In this document: positions 5,484-5,649 of the stretch, piece by piece
Layout of the letters: every line of letters begins with the position of its first letter
Numbering within the stretch: position 1 is the first letter of the stretch
Origin: Clostridiaceae bacterium
Lineage (GTDB): Bacteria > Bacillota > Clostridia > Saccharofermentanales > UBA5734
Reading direction: 5' to 3'
NCBI GenBank assembly: GCA_012727965.1
Contig: JAAYFZ010000180.1
Span: 1 to 5,649, forward strand
Length of the DNA: 5,649 nt
The notes under the pieces: generated by a model
The model's input: only the letters and a program-made list of their open reading frames with translations
What the model was told of the DNA's origin: nothing
Databases searched by the model: none
Translations under genes and position numbers: made by a program

Positions 5484-5649
5484 TTATGACAAATCAAAAT
5501 AGCCCCGTTTAAGAAGCAATTGCAAATCTTCTGCCGGTATTGGTCTTGAAAAATAATAGCCTTGTCCAATATCGCAATTCATATCCTGTAAGAAATGGAG
5601 CTGATAGAGCTCTTCTATTCCTTCTGCTATAACTTGCATACCCAGACCG
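5484..5649 (-). CDS. EAL-domain protein, C-terminal fragment (cut by window edge)
   Basis: The last 54 residues of a protein that runs off the right edge. The reading frame was translated directly from the minus strand: it begins GLGMQVIAEGIEE and contains CDIGQGYYFSRPIPAED, ending in KRGYFDLS with tandem TAA stops (5484-5486 and 5481-5483). AEGIE and QGYYFSRP are the two closing signatures of EAL domains, which hydrolyse cyclic di-GMP to pGpG. The Glu of AEGIE and the Gln of QGY are conserved active-site residues in the family, so this end of the domain looks intact. The N-terminal architecture (for example GGDEF, PAS or membrane parts) and the EAL motif itself lie outside, so activity cannot be judged. 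The stop is three bases from the aminomutase stop, in convergent orientation. Confidence 0.88.
   Translation of the reverse strand, partial: GLGMQVIAEGIEELYQLHFLQDMNCDIGQGYYFSRPIPAEDLQLLLKRGYFDLS

Overview
The window looks like a chromosomal segment of a Gram-positive, Clostridia-like (Firmicutes) bacterium. The grounds are strong AGGAGG-type ribosome binding sites, frequent GTG and TTG starts, a low-to-moderate GC look, a clostridial-style glutamate 2,3-aminomutase, and queH in place of queG for queuosine synthesis. The assignment is an inference from gene content; no rRNA or tRNA is present to test it.

Layout. Positions 35-2902, minus strand, hold a tight set transcribed right to left: ruvC, ruvA, ruvB, queH. 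RuvC, RuvA and RuvB form the Holliday-junction resolvasome: RuvA binds the junction, RuvB drives branch migration, RuvC cuts. QueH makes the last step of queuosine in tRNA and seems to ride on the same transcript. Upstream of ruvC, also on the minus strand (2982-3995), lies a 337-residue protein of unknown function that resembles the alpha/alpha-toroid (squalene cyclase / prenyltransferase-like) families. Positions 3996-4265 are a divergent intergenic region with candidate promoters in both directions and a perfect 7-bp inverted repeat over one of them. Positions 4266-5480, plus strand, encode a radical-SAM, PLP-dependent aminomutase whose specificity residues fit glutamate, not lysine. Three bases later, converging from the right, is the C-terminal end of an EAL-domain (c-di-GMP phosphodiesterase-type) protein that continues past the window edge. 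Positions 1-34 show nothing recognisable.

Functional logic. The left half is housekeeping (recombinational repair and tRNA modification). The right half is more lineage-specific: a predicted beta-glutamate (osmolyte) producer facing an uncharacterised toroid protein across a shared control region. I found no mobile element, CRISPR array, RNA gene or clearly new multi-gene system. The most distinctive points are the aminomutase's substrate-residue swap with loss of the zinc site, the uncharacterised toroid protein, the operator-like dyad, and an acidic RuvB tail that ends in a clamp-binding-like peptide.
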